From: Marinobacter sp. SS13-12
Lineage (GTDB): Bacteria; Pseudomonadota; Gammaproteobacteria; Pseudomonadales; Oleiphilaceae
Length of the DNA stretch: 64,000 nucleotides
NCBI RefSeq assembly: GCF_030227115.1
Contig: NZ_JASSUA010000004.1
Coordinates: forward strand, 233,152-297,151
Direction of reading: 5' to 3'
A program made the translations under genes and the position numbers. Positions 27,245 through 36,168 of the stretch are shown piece after piece. The notes beneath the pieces were generated by a model. That model had not been told where the DNA came from and ran no database searches. It was given only the letters and a program-made list of their open reading frames with translations. Each line of letters starts with the position of its first letter. The stretch's first letter is position 1.

Positions 27245-28696
27245 TCAATGTCGCAAATTCAGTGACAGGCCCGGCCTGCTAAAGGAAATAACTTTTTTGT
27301 CTGTTTGGCGGGTAAGGCCCTGAACCAACTGCATCAGCGGCTCCCTGGAGGAAAGTTGCCCGACGGGTGTTTTTGCCCTGCGCGCAATCTCAACGGCCTC
27401 GGAATCAATGTAAGTACGCAGAATCAGCTCTTCGTCAGTAAGCTGCTCACCAAACTTTTGGCGCACCTCTTTCAGGGACAATTGCGGGGGTTCCTCAGCT
27501 TTGAGCTCTTTGGCCCTCGCCCGGTCAAGAATTTTTTCACGAACATCCGGGGCCATAACCTGGACAGCTTCCTTGCCCCAGTAACCGAGCGCATACTGGA
27601 TGGTTTCATCCGTCACCTGCCGATACCGCTCACCCACAATGACGTTTATGGCTGCCTGGGTGCCAACAAACTGAGAAAGTGGAGTTACCATTATGGGATA
27701 TCCAAATTCCGCTCTGACACGAGCTGCCTCAACCAGAGTTTCATCCAGCCGATCTTCCATGCCGACTTTGGCCAGTTGATAACGCAGATTTGAAATCATG
27801 CCGCCCGGAATCTGGCTCTGGTACAAACTTGCGTCGTACTCTTGCGGGGCGCCAATCGTAAAACCCTCGCTCCTGGCGATCCTGGTGAAGTGTTCTGTTA
27901 CCGGGAGCAACAGCTCTTCCCGGATATCAGGCTGGTACCCCAGCACCCTGAGATTCTTTGCCACATTGAATACGGAGGGTTGTGCAGAGCCATTGGCCAG
28001 GGGTGGTATTCCCGTGTGGACATGCGTAATTCCAAGCTTTACTGCTTCCAACACATTGAGTGGTCCAAGCCCGTTATTGCAGTGGCAGTGAAACTCCAGC
28101 ACCACCTTTCCCACCGCTTTCTGAACTTTGGGTAGCAGTTCCCTCAAACGCTCAGGCGTGAGCAGTCCACCTACGTCTTTAAAACAGATCCGGTAAGGTT
28201 TCAGTGAGGCAGCGTCTTTGGCGCGCTGTACAAAATATTCGTCGGTATGGCGAGGAGAAACCGTGTAAATCAGATTCACGACGGTCGCCATGCCCAGCTT
28301 TCGCAAGCCCTCTACTTCATCCCTCATGATTTCAAAGTCATTCCATGAATTTGAGGTGCGCGTAACGTTGATACCGTGTTCAACCACTTTTTTGACAAGA
28401 AGTTGGCTGACGCATTCCGGCACCTTTTTCAACCCACCCTTATAGCCACCATGCAGGCGCAACGGTGTCTTTCTGGCCTTCCTGACACCCAGCTTCAACC
28501 ACTGCCATGGATCTTCCCCGAGGTCCCGGATCATTTTCTTCATCTGTACAATCGGCACAAAGAACTCGATTGCTTCAAAGCCCGCGTCATCCATCGCTTC
28601 AAGTGCAGGTAGCATCATGCTCGTGCGCATGTTCAGGGCCCACAGACTCTGCTGCCCATCACGCAGCGTGGTATCAATAAACTGAATATCCGGCAT
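27245..28696 (-). CDS. Divergent PycB/OadA-like biotin-dependent carboxyltransferase, paralogue 1
   Basis: A 483-residue DRE-TIM barrel carboxyltransferase related to the CT domain of pyruvate carboxylase and oxaloacetate decarboxylase. Visible are D13 in TTLRDGQQSLWA, K173 (CFKDVGGLL, the position of the carbamylated Lys) and H203-x-H205 (EFHCHCNNG). It has no fused biotin domain and ends where OadA proteins would begin their linker. The substrate loop reads HxHCNNG, unlike HTHDT-G of PycB, and the entry motif is DGQQ rather than DAHQ. A different keto acid or CoA ester is therefore likely. About 60% similar by eye to 38038-39507. Probable partners are the BCCP and biotin carboxylase at 31440-33340. 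Confidence 0.82.
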   Translation of the reverse strand: MPDIQFIDTTLRDGQQSLWALNMRTSMMLPALEAMDDAGFEAIEFFVPIVQMKKMIRDLGEDPWQWLKLGVRKARKTPLRLHGGYKGGLKKVPECVSQLLVKKVVEHGINVTRTSNSWNDFEIMRDEVEGLRKLGMATVVNLIYTVSPRHTDEYFVQRAKDAASLKPYRICFKDVGGLLTPERLRELLPKVQKAVGKVVLEFHCHCNNGLGPLNVLEAVKLGITHVHTGIPPLANGSAQPSVFNVAKNLRVLGYQPDIREELLLPVTEHFTRIARSEGFTIGAPQEYDASLYQSQIPGGMISNLRYQLAKVGMEDRLDETLVEAARVRAEFGYPIMVTPLSQFVGTQAAINVIVGERYRQVTDETIQYALGYWGKEAVQVMAPDVREKILDRARAKELKAEEPPQLSLKEVRQKFGEQLTDEELILRTYIDSEAVEIARRAKTPVGQLSSREPLMQLVQGLTRQTDKKVISFSRPGLSLNLRH

Positions 28697-28827
28697 GCTA
28701 CCCCCCTCAAAACGGCATTCGTTTGACGTGCTGACGCACCAGACACATCAACGAATTTCCTGGATTTCATACCCGCGTATATTCACAAACTCAATCCGCA
28801 AGTATGAACATTTTTTATCTTTTATGA

Positions 28828-28881
28828 AGAATGCCTCTCACTTATTAATATAGACAATAGCAGGGAGGAAAGATCTGTCAA
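28828..28881 (-). promoter_or_regulatory. Promoter and candidate operator for carboxyltransferase-1/TRAP module
   Basis: Minus-strand TTGACA (28876-28881), 16 bp, TATTGT (28854-28859). The dyad AGA-ATGCC-TCT (28828-28838, read on plus) starts 15 bp past the -10 and continues as CACTTATTAA. Same arrangement as at 39616 and 21825. The remainder of the 264-bp gap (28697-28960) holds no gene. Confidence 0.62.
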
Positions 28882-28960
28882 GAAACAAACATCGAATTTA
28901 AGTGATGAAACGGACCGCAAAAATCAGGCTTGGCGAGAATGAAAAAAACTGAAGGAACCG

Positions 28961-30190
28961 TCAGGAAGTTGTTTCAGCGCCCTCCGGATTTCCAAACTTG
29001 ATAATTTCCAGGCGCTTGAGCATGAATGCCAATGCTACCCCGAAACAACCAACAGCGGGGAACACCCACCGGCCAGCGTCCCAGCCACCAAATCCAGCCA
29101 CAACCCCTGCAATCAGGGGAGGCCCCAGCAGGATGCCGACGTTAATACACTGCACAACAATACCATTACCCAAAGCGACTTCTGCCGCATTACGAGCATG
29201 AACGGGTATGCCAGCCATCACGGTACCCGGGATCGCGCCGCCTGCTATCGAGGCTGCAATGGCTGCAAATATCCTTATCTCGGGAGGGATATCCGATGAA
29301 AACACCACGAAGCCAAAACCGGAAATCAGAACCTGCGCGACCGCAATAACCTGCCAGCGTGAAAATCCGGCCGCGGCCAGGTAAGGAGCCGCCAGGTTAC
29401 CCAACGCATTTGCAAGGACGACCAGACCCGTCAGCAGCGCGGCCTGGCCCAGGGAAAGTTCCATGTAGGTGACCGCGAAAGAAGGCAGCCAGGTACCAAT
29501 CATAAACCATTGCGAAGAGTAGATCGCGAAAGCACCGCCCATGACCCAATGGCCCGTTAACCGGGTGCTTTGGCGCAGTTGGCTCAACAAGGTTTGTTGC
29601 CCAGCGGAGGATGGCTGCTTCTTTGGGAAAGTGCCTCTCACCCTCCAGGCAATAACAAGTACCGCAAAAAGCAGCCCTCCATTCACCCACCACACCGTTT
29701 GCCACCCGCCTTTTAAGATAAGCAGTGGCGTGAGAACAATCATGCCTGCAACGCCAATGGGCATGTAACATCCCCAAACCGCCAACGCCCGCCCCCGCCA
29801 TTCCGGCGTTGCGCTGGCCGCGATAATCGAGGGTGCGGACACGGCTATCAGCACAAATCCCACGCCTTCCAGCAGTCGTGTCCCAAGCAACATCTCTCCG
29901 GTCGGACTCAATGCACCGAGCAACGTGCCCACAACCGCGGTCAACAAACCCAGCAGTAATGTGTTTCCCGCACCGGTTTTTGCGGCAAGCAAACCGCTCA
30001 CCAGACCAAGTACGGCCGCTGCACCGTTGATAGAAGCTGACAGCCAACCGGCCTGCACAAGAGAAAGGTCAAAGGAGTCTCGCAATACTGGCAAAGCCGA
30101 GGGCATTTTCCCGATCTGTGCGGCGATAACGATGCCTGCAAGCAGGGCAACGATAAAAGCGATCAACCCTCGGTTCAAAAAAAGCGACAC
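28961..30190 (-). CDS. Major facilitator superfamily transporter
   Basis: A 409-residue MFS carrier with about 12 hydrophobic segments and the inter-helix motif around GLLAAKTGAGNTLLLG. CynX/NimT-like in general organisation, but specificity cannot be read. It lies 56 bp after a second, different MFS gene. Whether it imports a related substrate or exports a product is unknown. A TCACTTAATATT half-site sits just upstream of its ATG (30200-30213). Confidence 0.85.
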   Translation of the reverse strand: MSLFLNRGLIAFIVALLAGIVIAAQIGKMPSALPVLRDSFDLSLVQAGWLSASINGAAAVLGLVSGLLAAKTGAGNTLLLGLLTAVVGTLLGALSPTGEMLLGTRLLEGVGFVLIAVSAPSIIAASATPEWRGRALAVWGCYMPIGVAGMIVLTPLLILKGGWQTVWWVNGGLLFAVLVIAWRVRGTFPKKQPSSAGQQTLLSQLRQSTRLTGHWVMGGAFAIYSSQWFMIGTWLPSFAVTYMELSLGQAALLTGLVVLANALGNLAAPYLAAAGFSRWQVIAVAQVLISGFGFVVFSSDIPPEIRIFAAIAASIAGGAIPGTVMAGIPVHARNAAEVALGNGIVVQCINVGILLGPPLIAGVVAGFGGWDAGRWVFPAVGCFGVALAFMLKRLEIIKFGNPEGAETTS

Positions 30191-30246
30191 GTCGTAAACC
30201 TCACTTAATATTTTTTATCGATATTGAAAGTCACAGGTAGGCATTA

Positions 30247-31389
30247 TCAGTCCTGACTTTTATCTGGCAGTCGCCCACGTCTGAATAGCCAGGCCCCTCC
30301 CATAAGAAAGACGCCACTCACGTAGAACACCAGCACCAAACCGCCGAAGGCGCCCAGCCCTCCAAAAAATACCGGCGCAACCAACTGTGAAAACCGGTTT
30401 ACGGCCAACCGCAGTCCAAGAACTTCTCCGGTTCTGTCTTTGGGTGAGGCGCTGTAGGTAGTTGATATTGATAATGGCTGCCCACACCCGAGACCCAATC
30501 CCATCAGCCCACTCAGCAGGCCCAGAACCCATACGTCTGCTGTCATGGGCATCAATAAAAAAGCCACACCAGCCGTCAGGATTGAAACGAAAAGAACATG
30601 GTTTCGTCCGAACCTGTCGCACAATCGCGCCAGGAAGAATCGCACCACTATCTGTGCAAATGCCTGAACGGAAATTATCCACCCGATCGTCGTGCCCGAA
30701 AGGCCGGCGTCGCTGGCGAACAATGGAAAATAAACAATGAAAATATCCCTCGAATAAAGCACGAGCGCACTGGTCACCATGGCACGGCGTATTGCCGGGT
30801 TTTTCAGAAAATGCAAAGCACTCGATTGCTTGGCTAATGTTTTCGCGACGCCTTTTATGGATGGAAGCAGAAATCCCAGAGCTACAGGAAACACACCTGC
30901 AACACCGGCAATGAGAAAAGCGACAGCATAGGAGTACTGGTCTGCGAGGTAACCACCGCACACCGGTCCGATAAGATTCCCGACGGAGGCTGAAAGGGTA
31001 AAAATCGCAAATTGCTGGTCTCGGTTTTCAATACTCGAGATCTTTCCGATCAGGTTCTGCACCGAGACCATACAGAGTAGCTGCGAGACCCCCACGATGA
31101 TCTGCGTAAGATAAAGCGCCCAAAGCGACTGGGCTGCAAAGGGTATAACCAACCCCAGGGCCATACCGGCAGACCCCATCACGACTGGCAGTCGGTCGCC
31201 GATGGCATCCGAGAGCTTGCCCACATGCATAGCAAGCAGCAACGGAAGTAATGCATACACCGCGGCAAGCAGGCCCACATCCAGCGTGTTGGCACCAAGG
31301 CTGGCAGCGTACAACGAGATCAATGGGCGGGTGGCACTCAGAATCAGGTAAATGCCGAAGGTGACACCCAATACGATTCTGATCGTCAT
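30247..31389 (-). CDS. Major facilitator superfamily transporter
   Basis: A 380-residue MFS carrier with 12 hydrophobic segments. The loop motif between helices 2 and 3 is GKLSDAIGDRLPVV; its repeat in the second half is ARLCDRFGRNHVL. Follows accC after 50 bp in the same direction. Substrate unknown; a multidrug-type member is also possible. Confidence 0.87.
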   Translation of the reverse strand: MTIRIVLGVTFGIYLILSATRPLISLYAASLGANTLDVGLLAAVYALLPLLLAMHVGKLSDAIGDRLPVVMGSAGMALGLVIPFAAQSLWALYLTQIIVGVSQLLCMVSVQNLIGKISSIENRDQQFAIFTLSASVGNLIGPVCGGYLADQYSYAVAFLIAGVAGVFPVALGFLLPSIKGVAKTLAKQSSALHFLKNPAIRRAMVTSALVLYSRDIFIVYFPLFASDAGLSGTTIGWIISVQAFAQIVVRFFLARLCDRFGRNHVLFVSILTAGVAFLLMPMTADVWVLGLLSGLMGLGLGCGQPLSISTTYSASPKDRTGEVLGLRLAVNRFSQLVAPVFFGGLGAFGGLVLVFYVSGVFLMGGAWLFRRGRLPDKSQD

Positions 31390-31439
31390 CCTAAGCTACC
31401 GCCGTATCAGCCAGGAAAGATATCGGGCCGGGCAAATGC

Positions 31440-32813
31440 TTACGCGTCAACGGCCTGGCTTTCAAGAAAGGTTGTCGCGATTTTCTCAAGCCAGCGGGTG
31501 TTGAATTGACCGGACACAAAGTCGTTACTCACGATCACGTATTGCAGAAATGGAATAGTGGTATCGACACCCTGAATCTCGAAGCCCGCAAGTGCTCGCT
31601 CCATAATAGCCAGGGCATCCTGTCGGTCTTTGCCATGAACAATAAGCTTGCCCAGTAGCGAGTCATAGTACGGCGGCATGAAGTACCCCTCAAAACCATG
31701 ACTGTCGAGCCGTACACCGGGGCCTGACGGTGGCTGCCAACGGCTGATGCGGCCTGGTGAAGGCTGGAATCCGCGCAGAGGGGCTTCAGCGTTTATCCGG
31801 CACTCAATAGAATGCCCTTCAACTTTGACCTCTCCCTGGCTGATAGTCAGTGGATCCCCGGCCGCGATGCGTAATTGTTGAGCCACAATGTCAATGCCCG
31901 TTACCGCCTCCGTGACCGGATGCTCGACCTGAACCCGAGTATTCATCTCCAGGAAGTAGAACTGCGAACGGTCCATATCCACAATAAATTCCACGGTGCC
32001 GGCACTCACGTAACCAATATTCTTTGCCAGGGTCACGGCTGACTCGTGAATCTGTTTACGAAGCTGGTCAGTCAGGCCTGGGGCCGGTGATTCTTCAACC
32101 ATCTTCTGGTAGCGCCGCTGTAACGAACAGTCGCGCTCGCCCAGATGGATCACGTTGCCATGGTTATCGGCAAGAATCTGTACTTCCACATGCCGGGCAT
32201 TGCCGATATAACGTTCCATGAACATAGCGCCGTCTCCGAAGGCTGCCGCAGCCTCCGCTGAAGCTCCCTCGAATGCAGCTTTCAGTTTTTCGGGCGCATC
32301 CACAACCCTGATACCGCGACCACCGCCACCAGCGGCCGCCTTCAGCAGAATCGGATACCCCACCTGCTCCGCAGTTTCCAGGGCTTCGTCCGAGGAATAC
32401 AGGCGCGCAGAGCCTTCAGCCAATGGAACATTGAACTTTTTGGCCAGCGCTCTTGCCTCAAGTTTGTTGCCCATCCGGCGTATATTTTCAGGCGTGGGCC
32501 CCACAAAAATAAGGCCGTTCTCCTGACACAGCCGCGCGAATTCTGCATCCTCCGATAAAAAACCGTACCCCGGATGTACCGCATCACACCCGGTAGCCAG
32601 AGCTGTTGTGATGATGCCTTCACGATTCAGATAACTGTCGGATGACCTTGGTGGGCCGATACAGACAACTCTATCCGCAAGCCTTGCCCCCATGGTTTCT
32701 TTATCTGCCGAGGAGACCCCCAGTACGGTATCTATTGAAAGCGCCTTGCAGGCCCTTATCACGCGAACCGCAATCTCACCACGATTCGCGATAAAGACTC
32801 TTGAAATGGTCAT
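31440..32813 (-). CDS. accC: Biotin carboxylase subunit
   Basis: A 457-residue stand-alone biotin carboxylase that uses ATP and bicarbonate to carboxylate biotin on BCCP. It has the N-terminal FIANRGEIAVRVIRAC, the ATP-grasp glycine loop AAGGGGRGIRVV, EKxxx-type MFMERYIGNARHVEVQ and the NTRVQVEHPVTEAVTGIDIV catalytic region. Its start overlaps the BCCP stop as TAATG. There is no accA/accD carboxyltransferase in the window, whereas two PycB-like carboxyltransferases are; it most likely charges BCCP for those rather than for fatty acid synthesis. Confidence 0.92.
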   Translation of the reverse strand: MTISRVFIANRGEIAVRVIRACKALSIDTVLGVSSADKETMGARLADRVVCIGPPRSSDSYLNREGIITTALATGCDAVHPGYGFLSEDAEFARLCQENGLIFVGPTPENIRRMGNKLEARALAKKFNVPLAEGSARLYSSDEALETAEQVGYPILLKAAAGGGGRGIRVVDAPEKLKAAFEGASAEAAAAFGDGAMFMERYIGNARHVEVQILADNHGNVIHLGERDCSLQRRYQKMVEESPAPGLTDQLRKQIHESAVTLAKNIGYVSAGTVEFIVDMDRSQFYFLEMNTRVQVEHPVTEAVTGIDIVAQQLRIAAGDPLTISQGEVKVEGHSIECRINAEAPLRGFQPSPGRISRWQPPSGPGVRLDSHGFEGYFMPPYYDSLLGKLIVHGKDRQDALAIMERALAGFEIQGVDTTIPFLQYVIVSNDFVSGQFNTRWLEKIATTFLESQAVDA

Positions 32814-33340
32814 TAACGAGCCCCCTCTGAAGGCTCCACCATGAACAGCGGCTGGCCATATTCAACCAGTTGGGAATCCTCGACACACACTTCGACAATC
32901 CTGCCCTTCAGGCCTGCGGAGACGCCATTGAACACCTTCATAACCTCAACAAGACCGACGGTGGTATCAGCATCAACCTCAGAGCCGATCTGGACAAATG
33001 GCTCGGCACCCGGTTCCGGCGCCGCATAGAAGACTCCGACCACCGGTGCCTCCACCGCTACCAGGCTGGAGGAAGCAGCAGCCGGGGCTTCCTGCTTGCG
33101 AGCAGCCTCAACCGGGGGCGCGCTCTGATCCAGATTTTCAGCAGCCTTTGTAACCACAGGAGCCGGTGCAGCAGAAGCCTCCGCTGCAGCCTGTACCGGA
33201 GCTTGCGATACCTGCGGCACGAAATTACCCGATTTGCTGACCGCCAGTTTGACATCGCCATATTCCAGTTGCAGCGAGTCGAAACTGGATTCTTCAACCA
33301 GCCTGAGGATGTGCAATACGTCAGTTTCGGAAAGTGTCAT
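32813..33340 (-). CDS. accB: Biotin carboxyl carrier protein
   Basis: A 175-residue BCCP. The N-terminal helix (LRLVEESSFDSLQLEYGD) resembles AccB, followed by an Ala/Pro/Val-rich flexible linker at about 45-95 and a C-terminal biotinyl domain. The biotinylated residue is K135 in EVMKVFNG, a variant of the common AMKM/VMKM motif. It presumably shuttles carboxybiotin between AccC and the carboxyltransferases at 27245 and 38038. AccB-like rather than OadA-type fused architecture. Confidence 0.9.
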   Translation of the reverse strand: MTLSETDVLHILRLVEESSFDSLQLEYGDVKLAVSKSGNFVPQVSQAPVQAAAEASAAPAPVVTKAAENLDQSAPPVEAARKQEAPAAASSSLVAVEAPVVGVFYAAPEPGAEPFVQIGSEVDADTTVGLVEVMKVFNGVSAGLKGRIVEVCVEDSQLVEYGQPLFMVEPSEGAR

Positions 33341-33419
33341 ATCAATAACCCTCTTGTTTTTATATCAAGTCACATAAGCTTCCCGGACCGGGACGCCCCC
33401 TTGAACCAACCCTGTTTTG

Positions 33420-34178
33420 CTAAAGGAATGTTGTACCTCCATCTACCGTCAGGCTCTGCCCTGTCAGGAACCCGGAATCGTCAGACGCCAGGAACATGAC
33501 GACGCCAGCCAGATCTTCCGGCGTTTCACCCCTTGGTATGGACCGCATGCGAATCAGTGCCTCTCGCTGCTCCGGTGTTACCGTATCCCGTTCGATTTCG
33601 GTATCGGTGGCACCTGGCAGTACAGAGTTGACGGTGATCCCGTAGGGCCCAAGTTCACGGGCCAGGCTTCTTGAGAGGCCAATCACACCTGCTTTTGAGG
33701 CCACGTAATGCACGTACAACGGCCGCCCCATATTCACCACAGCCGACGAGATATTGATGATTCGCCCCCAGCCCGATTTACGCATGGGCGCCGCAGCGAA
33801 ACGGCTGCACAGAAAGACACCCGTAAGATTGACGTCGAGCACCTTTCTCCACTCGGCAATCGGAATTTCATCGTAAGGGCGCATCTTGAGCGTCGAAAAA
33901 ATGGATGCGTTGTTAACAAGCACGTCCAGGCGACCATAGTGCTTCACTACCTCATCAACACCACCACGCACAGACTCTTCGTCCGACACGTCCATGGTCA
34001 GAGCCATCGCTTCCCCGTTTCCTGCACAGATGTCATCAACGACGGCTTTTGCCGCACTTTCGTTGATATCGCTGACAACCACGATAGCTCCGCTATCAGC
34101 GAACCGGTGGGCAAAGCACCGCCCCAGACCCTGTCCCGCGCCGGTAATGAGCACGACTTTTCTATCTACATGAGCCAT
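33420..34178 (-). CDS. Short-chain dehydrogenase/reductase (FabG-like)
   Basis: A 252-residue classical SDR with TGAGQGLG near the N-terminus, NNAS, serine in NISSAV and the Y-x3-K dyad YVASKAG. It ends in the usual GQSLTVDGG. Located between the TRAP permease and accB in the first module, so it may oxidise the hydroxy acid taken up by this TRAP. Substrate unknown. Confidence 0.9.
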   Translation of the reverse strand: MAHVDRKVVLITGAGQGLGRCFAHRFADSGAIVVVSDINESAAKAVVDDICAGNGEAMALTMDVSDEESVRGGVDEVVKHYGRLDVLVNNASIFSTLKMRPYDEIPIAEWRKVLDVNLTGVFLCSRFAAAPMRKSGWGRIINISSAVVNMGRPLYVHYVASKAGVIGLSRSLARELGPYGITVNSVLPGATDTEIERDTVTPEQREALIRMRSIPRGETPEDLAGVVMFLASDDSGFLTGQSLTVDGGTTFL

Positions 34179-34237
34179 AACACCTCCAGGTCACAACAAA
34201 CAATCCACATACCTTTGCCGGCAACGCCTGCCACTCC

Positions 34238-35548
34238 TCAGAGCAGGCCGGGCAAGTACGTCGCCAAAATCGGGAAAATGGCCAGAAGAACCATGCCGAA
34301 CAGAAACAACAGAACGAACGGCCAGGCCGCACCATAGACCTGCATAAGGGTTCCTTCCGCCCACGCACTCTTGAGTGCAAACAGCGTGTAACCGAAAGGC
34401 GGCGTCATGCCACCAACCGTGATATTCACCAGAAACAGTAACCAGAACCACAGTGGATCAAATCCAAGAATCTCGATGATCGGTTTGTAGATCGGAATAA
34501 TGATCAGCATCAGTGCAATCTGATCGATGAACATGCAGAGCACAAAAGGCAGAGCCATCAGAATGATGAGCATGATCCAGGGCGCGAATTCCATGGCTGC
34601 GACCCACTCCGTGAGCGCGGATGCCCCTCCAGTAAAGGCCAGTAGCTGGCTGAAGAGCTTGGAGCTGGCCATGATGATCAGAATCATCGTTGAAATCATT
34701 GCCGCCGAACCCACGGACTCAACCACCATTCTGTAGTTCAGGCGCCGGTATATCGCCGCTGCAATCAAAGCCCCGATGACACCCATCGCGCCGGCCTCAT
34801 TGGGGGTTGCGATACCCATCAGGATAAAGCCCATCACCGAGATGATGATGATTGAAAACGGCAGCATCCTGATGACAGCCATCACTTTATCCCTTGCAGT
34901 CACTTCCCGATCTAATGTTTCGGATTCCGGTGCCAGCTTTGGGTTGAGACGGACACGAATAAAGGTATAAAGCAGAAACAGGCCAGCAAACATGAGGCCC
35001 GGGAGGATACCGGCAACCAATAACCCTGCAATTGAAACGCCGGCAAGGGTGCCGATGATAATCACCAGAACGCTTGGAGGCACCAGGGGGGCGAGGCTTG
35101 CTCCCGCCAGAATATTACCGGCCGAGAGTTTAGGGTCGTAGCCCCTGGCGATCATCCCCGGCAACAAGGACCGGCCCAGCATGGCTGCCACCCCCATCGC
35201 CGCACCCGACAATGTACTGAAGATGGTCGCCAGTGCGATTGACAGTACATACTGTCTGCCCCGTATATGCCCAATGAGCTCGTCCATCGATCGGAACAAT
35301 ACGTCTACCGCGTTGCTCCGGAACAGAATCTCTCCCATGAGAATAAACAGTGGAATTGTGACCAGCGAACCCGACGTTGTGGTCTCGAAAAAGCTGCTGG
35401 CGAGCATGCCGAAACCGGGCGGACCAAGAAGTACAAATACGGCAATCAGGTTTACCAGCATAAAAGCCACAAAGACCGGCATGCCGAGCAACATAAATAG
35501 CAACAATAGCCCTGCACCGGCCATCACCGCGGGGATACCCGAAATCAT
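34238..35548 (-). CDS. dctM: TRAP transporter large permease (DctM)
   Basis: A 436-residue DctM subunit with about 12 hydrophobic segments and family stretches SGAAMGVAAMLGRSLLPGMIARGYD and TPPFGYTLFALK. Its ATG overlaps the DctQ stop as TGATG. Paralogous to 23142-24455. Confidence 0.93.
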   Translation of the reverse strand: MISGIPAVMAGAGLLLLFMLLGMPVFVAFMLVNLIAVFVLLGPPGFGMLASSFFETTTSGSLVTIPLFILMGEILFRSNAVDVLFRSMDELIGHIRGRQYVLSIALATIFSTLSGAAMGVAAMLGRSLLPGMIARGYDPKLSAGNILAGASLAPLVPPSVLVIIIGTLAGVSIAGLLVAGILPGLMFAGLFLLYTFIRVRLNPKLAPESETLDREVTARDKVMAVIRMLPFSIIIISVMGFILMGIATPNEAGAMGVIGALIAAAIYRRLNYRMVVESVGSAAMISTMILIIMASSKLFSQLLAFTGGASALTEWVAAMEFAPWIMLIILMALPFVLCMFIDQIALMLIIIPIYKPIIEILGFDPLWFWLLFLVNITVGGMTPPFGYTLFALKSAWAEGTLMQVYGAAWPFVLLFLFGMVLLAIFPILATYLPGLL

Positions 35549-36069
35549 CAGCTTTCCTCCGCGGATCTGGTAACGTCACGTCCTGCCGCCAGGCGTAAAA
35601 AATACAAGCCTGAGTTAAACAGCCCATAGCAGATCAGTGCGAAAAGCACCCACTTGGGTATGCTAACGGTACTGAGGGTGCCGGACCCGCGCTCAAAGAG
35701 CGTCAATGCTTCGAAGTAGACTATATACCCCAGGCACAGGCATGCAGCGGCGCCGACGAGGTACCCGCCCCGCATCATGACCTGCCGCCCACGCTCGGGC
35801 AGTTGATCATTCAATACAGTGACCGCAACGTGACCACCCGCGCGCGTCAGCCAGGGCATCACCAGAAATACCGTGATGAGCAACAGGAACGACACGAAAT
35901 CGCTCGCCCAACGTGTTGGAGCACCAAAAAGGTAACGGGAAACAACTTCATAGGAATAGATAACAACGATCAAGCTAAGCGCCAAGATGCCCAACTGGTA
36001 CAACGTTCGTGACATTACGTCATGCCATCGCAAAACACTCGCCAAAACCGAACTCTGTTTTATTGTCAT
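35548..36069 (-). CDS. dctQ: TRAP transporter small permease (DctQ)
   Basis: A 173-residue four-helix membrane protein with the DctQ motif WLTRAGGHVAVTVL. Translationally coupled to DctM. Confidence 0.9.
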   Translation of the reverse strand: MTIKQSSVLASVLRWHDVMSRTLYQLGILALSLIVVIYSYEVVSRYLFGAPTRWASDFVSFLLLITVFLVMPWLTRAGGHVAVTVLNDQLPERGRQVMMRGGYLVGAAACLCLGYIVYFEALTLFERGSGTLSTVSIPKWVLFALICYGLFNSGLYFLRLAAGRDVTRSAEES

Positions 36070-36109
36070 AAATAAGGGTTCGCTTCAGTTCATCTATTGA
36101 TTCAAAAAG

Positions 36110-36149
36110 GTTCGGCTCCGGGCCGGTTGCTTTTACCTCGGAGCCGAAC
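36110..36149 (-). terminator. Rho-independent terminator/attenuator between dctP and dctQ
   Basis: Perfect 11-bp GC-rich arms (36139-36149 and 36110-36120, GTTCGGCTCCG and complement) with an 18-nt loop are followed on the minus strand by CTTTTTG. This is a classic intrinsic terminator placed inside the TRAP operon. It should make most transcripts end after dctP, giving binding-protein excess, with readthrough supplying the permeases. Confidence 0.8.
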
Positions 36150-36168
36150 AAAACGGTCAGGCTCCCGA

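Noticed and set aside
30199..30213. Full copy of the shared operator before the second MFS gene
   Set aside because: Only the right arm (CCTCACTTAATATT) is present; no left arm at N5 spacing and no convincing -35/-10.
31440..33340. Ordinary acetyl-CoA carboxylase operon for fatty acid synthesis
   Set aside because: accA and accD are absent and the two genes are embedded in a catabolic/TRAP module; cannot be fully excluded without the rest of the genome.
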